NCBI GenBank assembly: GCA_021819255.1
Contig: JAKART010000010.1
Location: 1-17,015 of the forward strand
Length of the DNA stretch: 17,015 bases
Source of the DNA: Acidobacteriota bacterium
GTDB lineage: Bacteria; Acidobacteriota; Terriglobia; Terriglobales; Acidobacteriaceae
Reading direction: 5' to 3'
Shown: positions 15,148 to 17,015 of the stretch, piece after piece
Position numbering within the stretch: position 1 is the first letter of the stretch
How the letters are laid out: each line of letters opens with the position of its first letter
Position numbers and translations under genes: made by a program
The notes under the pieces: generated by a model
Databases searched by the model: none
What the model was told of the DNA's origin: nothing
What the model saw: only the letters and a program-made list of their open reading frames with translations

Positions 15148-16053
15148 ATGCGCTGCCGTCTGCCTATCGTTCTCCTGCTGGTCGCGATGGCGGCGATGGC
15201 GGCTACCTTGATCGGATGCCGCAGGCCGACGAGTTCTTCCCCGGCGGCGGCCGCTCCGCAGCATTACCCGGTGCGCGGGAGGGTGATCAGCATCGATTTG
15301 TCCCACGGCGAGGTTCTGCTGAAGCATCAAGAGATCCCCGGCTTCATGCCGGCCATGACGATGGCCTACCGTCTTGCCGATCCATCGATTCTCTCCGAAC
15401 TGCATCCCGGCGATCTGATGACGGCAACTCTTCTGGTGGATCATGATTCTTCAGGTCCGACAAACCTGCGCCTGACTGAGATTGACATCATTGCCCAGGC
15501 TCGGCCGGACTATAAGCCGACGGTGAACTACCATGTGCCGAAGAAGGGCGATGAGGTTCCGGACTTTTCGCTGCTCAATCAGTCTGGTCACAAGATCGAC
15601 CTTCGCCGGTATCGCGGCAAGGTCATATTGTTAACCTTTATTTATACGCGCTGTCCGCTTCCGGACTATTGCATTCGCATGAGCCGCAACTTTGCCAAGA
15701 TTGATCAAGCCCTGAAGTCCGACCAGAAGCTTTACCAGCAGACGCACCTGCTCACGGTAAGCTTTGACCCGACCTACGATACTCCCAGCGTACTGCGGGA
15801 TTACGGCGAGGCCTATACGGGGAACACTCACGCGACGTTTTCACACTGGGAGTTTGCCGCTCCTTCCGTCGCAGAACTTCCCAAGATGGAGCAGTTCTTT
15901 GACGTGGGCGTGACACCCCAGGCGAATGGGATCCTGCAGCACTCCCTCTCCACGGTTGTGATCGATCGGCAGGGACGGATCTTCGCCTTTTACCCGACCA
16001 ACGACTGGTCGGTCGCGGAGGTGCTGGCTCAGATTCAAGGCGCGGCATCTTGA
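15148..16053 (+). CDS. SCO family copper chaperone lipoprotein with N-terminal CusF-like domain
   Basis: The 301-residue protein begins with a lipoprotein signal peptide (hydrophobic 5-22, lipobox LIGC with Cys 24), so it should be anchored on the periplasmic side of a membrane. Residues about 40-118 resemble the CusF/Cu-binding family: VRGRVISID, then His 60 and IPGFMPAMTM with Met 67, 70 and 72 as likely Cu(I) ligands. Residues about 134-298 are a SCO1/SenC thioredoxin fold with GDEVPDFSLL, the copper-site cysteines in CPLPDYC (Cys 169 and Cys 175), SFDPTYDTP and the ligand His 265 in LQHSLSTVVID. The cysteines are five residues apart rather than the classical three. SCO proteins deliver copper to the CuA centre of cytochrome oxidase or act in thiol-redox control. 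The ribosome binding site GGGAGAGG (15134-15141) lies 6 nt before the ATG. No oxidase subunit is in the window. Confidence 0.92.
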   Translation: MRCRLPIVLLLVAMAAMAATLIGCRRPTSSSPAAAAPQHYPVRGRVISIDLSHGEVLLKHQEIPGFMPAMTMAYRLADPSILSELHPGDLMTATLLVDHDSSGPTNLRLTEIDIIAQARPDYKPTVNYHVPKKGDEVPDFSLLNQSGHKIDLRRYRGKVILLTFIYTRCPLPDYCIRMSRNFAKIDQALKSDQKLYQQTHLLTVSFDPTYDTPSVLRDYGEAYTGNTHATFSHWEFAAPSVAELPKMEQFFDVGVTPQANGILQHSLSTVVIDRQGRIFAFYPTNDWSVAEVLAQIQGAAS

Positions 16054-16174
16054 GTGGCGCTCCGGGCCGGGATACGCTGAACACTGGGGTTTTCGCACCC
16101 AACCGGCAAAGGGAAGCATCCAATGGGCTCAGCTTCCGTGAACTGAGATCTCATCATGGTTTGTAGCCGGAGTT

Positions 16175-16288
16175 AGACCATTTTCCCTGATGATGGGTGT
16201 ACGGAAGCGGGCGTTCAGTGGCGTTTTCATTGAGGAAAACGCCCACAGGAGTCGTTCCCCTTGCTTACACCTTCAGGGAAAATGGTCT
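16175..16288. repeat. 114-bp nested imperfect palindrome in the gap after the SCO gene
   Basis: AGACCATTTTCCCTGA (16175-16190) is the exact reverse complement of 16273-16288. GCGTTTTC (16221-16228) pairs with GAAAACGC (16235-16242) around a 6-nt loop. Both pairings share the same centre (16231.5), and the intervening arms also pair partly (for example GGTGTA on the left with TACACC on the right, then AAG and GGG blocks). The whole can therefore fold as one long stem with bulges. It occupies most of the 310-bp gap 16054-16363, where I see no gene. It may be a MITE-like element, a strong transcript-end structure or a structured RNA. There is no clear target-site duplication and no T-run. Confidence 0.75.
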
Positions 16289-16363
16289 GCCCGCTTTCAA
16301 CATCTTTCTGTATCTTTTTGTGTTTGATCCGCTTTTGCTCTCCCCCTCTTGGAAAGGAGTCAC

Positions 16364-16747
16364 ATGTCACGCATCACCTTCTACTTTGGAGCCATTCTCG
16401 CTGGAGTCGGCATCTTCTACTTTTTGACCACGGGCTCGGTTCATCCCACCTCGCTGATCCCGCTAGGTTTTGGCCTGGCGCTGGTTGTTCTGGCCAAGTT
16501 GGCTACCTCCGAGGACGCATCCAAACGAAAGCTTTCCATGCATATCGCGGTTACGGTGGGTTTGATCGGTTTTCTCTTTCCCGGGTTTATGGCTGCACGG
16601 GACCTGATCAAATCTCATGGCGGAGAGATACCACTCCCCCATCCGGCAGCCACGCATGAGCAACTGACGATGGCTTTGCTATGCCTGATATTCGTTTTGC
16701 TCTGCGTCCGTAGTTTCATCACCGCACGGCGCTCCGGCGCCATTTAG
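16364..16747 (+). CDS. Small four-helix membrane protein of unknown function
   Basis: This 127-residue protein has four hydrophobic segments (about residues 4-21, 28-45, 57-74 and 101-119) and a short charged loop containing SEDASKRK between helices 2 and 3. No catalytic motif is visible. I have the impression that proteins of this size and pattern (a helix, then a TSLIP-like segment, then HIAVTVGLIGFLFPG) are conserved in Acidobacteria, but cannot name a function. The ATG at 16364 is chosen because AAGGAG (16354-16359) lies 4 nt before it. A TTG at 16349 would place the ribosome binding site inside the gene and is less likely. The ABC transporter gene begins 40 bp downstream on the same strand, so co-transcription is likely. 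Confidence 0.75.
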   Translation: MSRITFYFGAILAGVGIFYFLTTGSVHPTSLIPLGFGLALVVLAKLATSEDASKRKLSMHIAVTVGLIGFLFPGFMAARDLIKSHGGEIPLPHPAATHEQLTMALLCLIFVLLCVRSFITARRSGAI

Positions 16748-16787
16748 GAATCGCAGGCGCGACTTTCTACGGCTTAACAGGAGGCCA

Positions 16788-17015
16788 ATGGCAAGTTTTG
16801 GAGGTTCCCATCTGGGCGGAACTCCCGGTATGCGCTCGGCCGAGAGACCGGCGCGCCTTCCGGGCCGGTCCATCTCCGCGGATCTTAGCGCGCAACGCCC
16901 CAAGCCGAAGTTCAAGGACGTCTGGCCGGAGATATGGGGGCTGATCAAGCCGCGGCGCCTTTTGCTGGCCGGCTGTTTCCTGCTGATGATCGTCAATCGC
17001 ATCTGCGCCCTGGTG
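16788..17015 (+). CDS. ABC transporter permease/ATPase, N-terminal part only (runs off the window)
   Basis: An open frame begins at ATG 16788, just after AGGAGG (16779-16784), and is still open at the right edge after 76 codons. The first 45 residues are polar and Gly/Arg/Pro-rich. They lead into VWPEIWGLIKPRR and a hydrophobic helix (about residues 59-73). This is how the cytoplasmic lead-in and first membrane helix of ABC exporter half-transporters look. The ATPase domain, if present, lies beyond the window. The spacing of 3 nt from AGGAGG is tight, and an in-frame ATG at codon 15 (16830) is an alternative start. The assignment rests on style and resemblance, not on a diagnostic motif. Confidence 0.6.
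   Translation, partial: MASFGGSHLGGTPGMRSAERPARLPGRSISADLSAQRPKPKFKDVWPEIWGLIKPRRLLLAGCFLLMIVNRICALV

Noticed and set aside
16172..16295. Possible integron attC site, because GTTAGAC precedes the palindrome
   Set aside because: The core-site order is inverted, the right end (GTCTGCC) does not match the partner box, the stem is too regular and there is no integrase or cassette array.
1..17015. A defence island, CRISPR array, prophage or novel multi-gene system
   Set aside because: Nearly every gene belongs to a common housekeeping or transport family. There are no regularly spaced repeats and no phage, toxin-antitoxin or effector-like proteins. The AddAB-like pair is a recombination-repair system, not by itself evidence of a defence locus.

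Overview
The window looks like chromosomal DNA of a GC-rich Gram-negative bacterium. Gene content, protein style and a dispersed palindromic repeat suggest Acidobacteriota (Acidobacteriaceae/Terriglobia). This placement is inferred from family resemblance, not from a marker gene. No rRNA, tRNA, CRISPR array, transposase, integrase or phage gene was found.

Layout. Positions 1-915 hold no supportable gene but contain a 17-bp perfect inverted repeat (1-17/182-198), a smaller hairpin and a repeat with a 10-bp stem (650-697). A minus-strand multi-pass membrane protein of unknown function follows (916-1935). Next is a minus-strand ABC exporter half-transporter (2202-4208). It is divergent from a plus-strand pair: the radical-SAM heme chaperone hemW (4286-5599) and a PLP-dependent threonine-aldolase-family enzyme (5639-6673). 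The 77-bp divergent gap contains a perfect 18-bp palindrome. A gap with a second copy of the palindromic repeat (6810-6905) leads to a large minus-strand two-gene operon. Its genes, overlapping by 41 bp, encode an AddB-like PD-(D/E)XK nuclease (10789-13632, upstream) and an AddA-like UvrD helicase-nuclease (6933-10829, downstream). A minus-strand MFS transporter of the fucose-permease type follows (13839-15002). It is divergent from a plus-strand lipoprotein that fuses a CusF-like copper-binding domain to a SCO domain (15148-16053). After a 310-bp gap dominated by a 114-bp nested imperfect palindrome comes a small four-helix membrane protein (16364-16747). The window ends in the first 76 codons of another ABC transporter (16788-17015).

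How the genes work together. Three functional groups can be read. The AddAB-like pair should form a helicase-nuclease for double-strand-break end processing. HemW and the SCO lipoprotein both serve respiratory cofactor delivery (heme and copper respectively), but they are in separate transcription units. The two ABC transporters and the MFS protein are transporters whose substrates cannot be read from sequence. The region is mostly ordinary core-type chromosome. I see no convincing undescribed defence or mobile system. The most unusual signals are intergenic: the 114-bp palindrome, the inverted repeat at the left edge, the palindrome between the ABC gene and hemW, and candidate leaderless starts. 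Within genes they are a 7-residue tandem duplication in the helicase and a cysteine-bearing insertion in the ABC nucleotide-binding domain.
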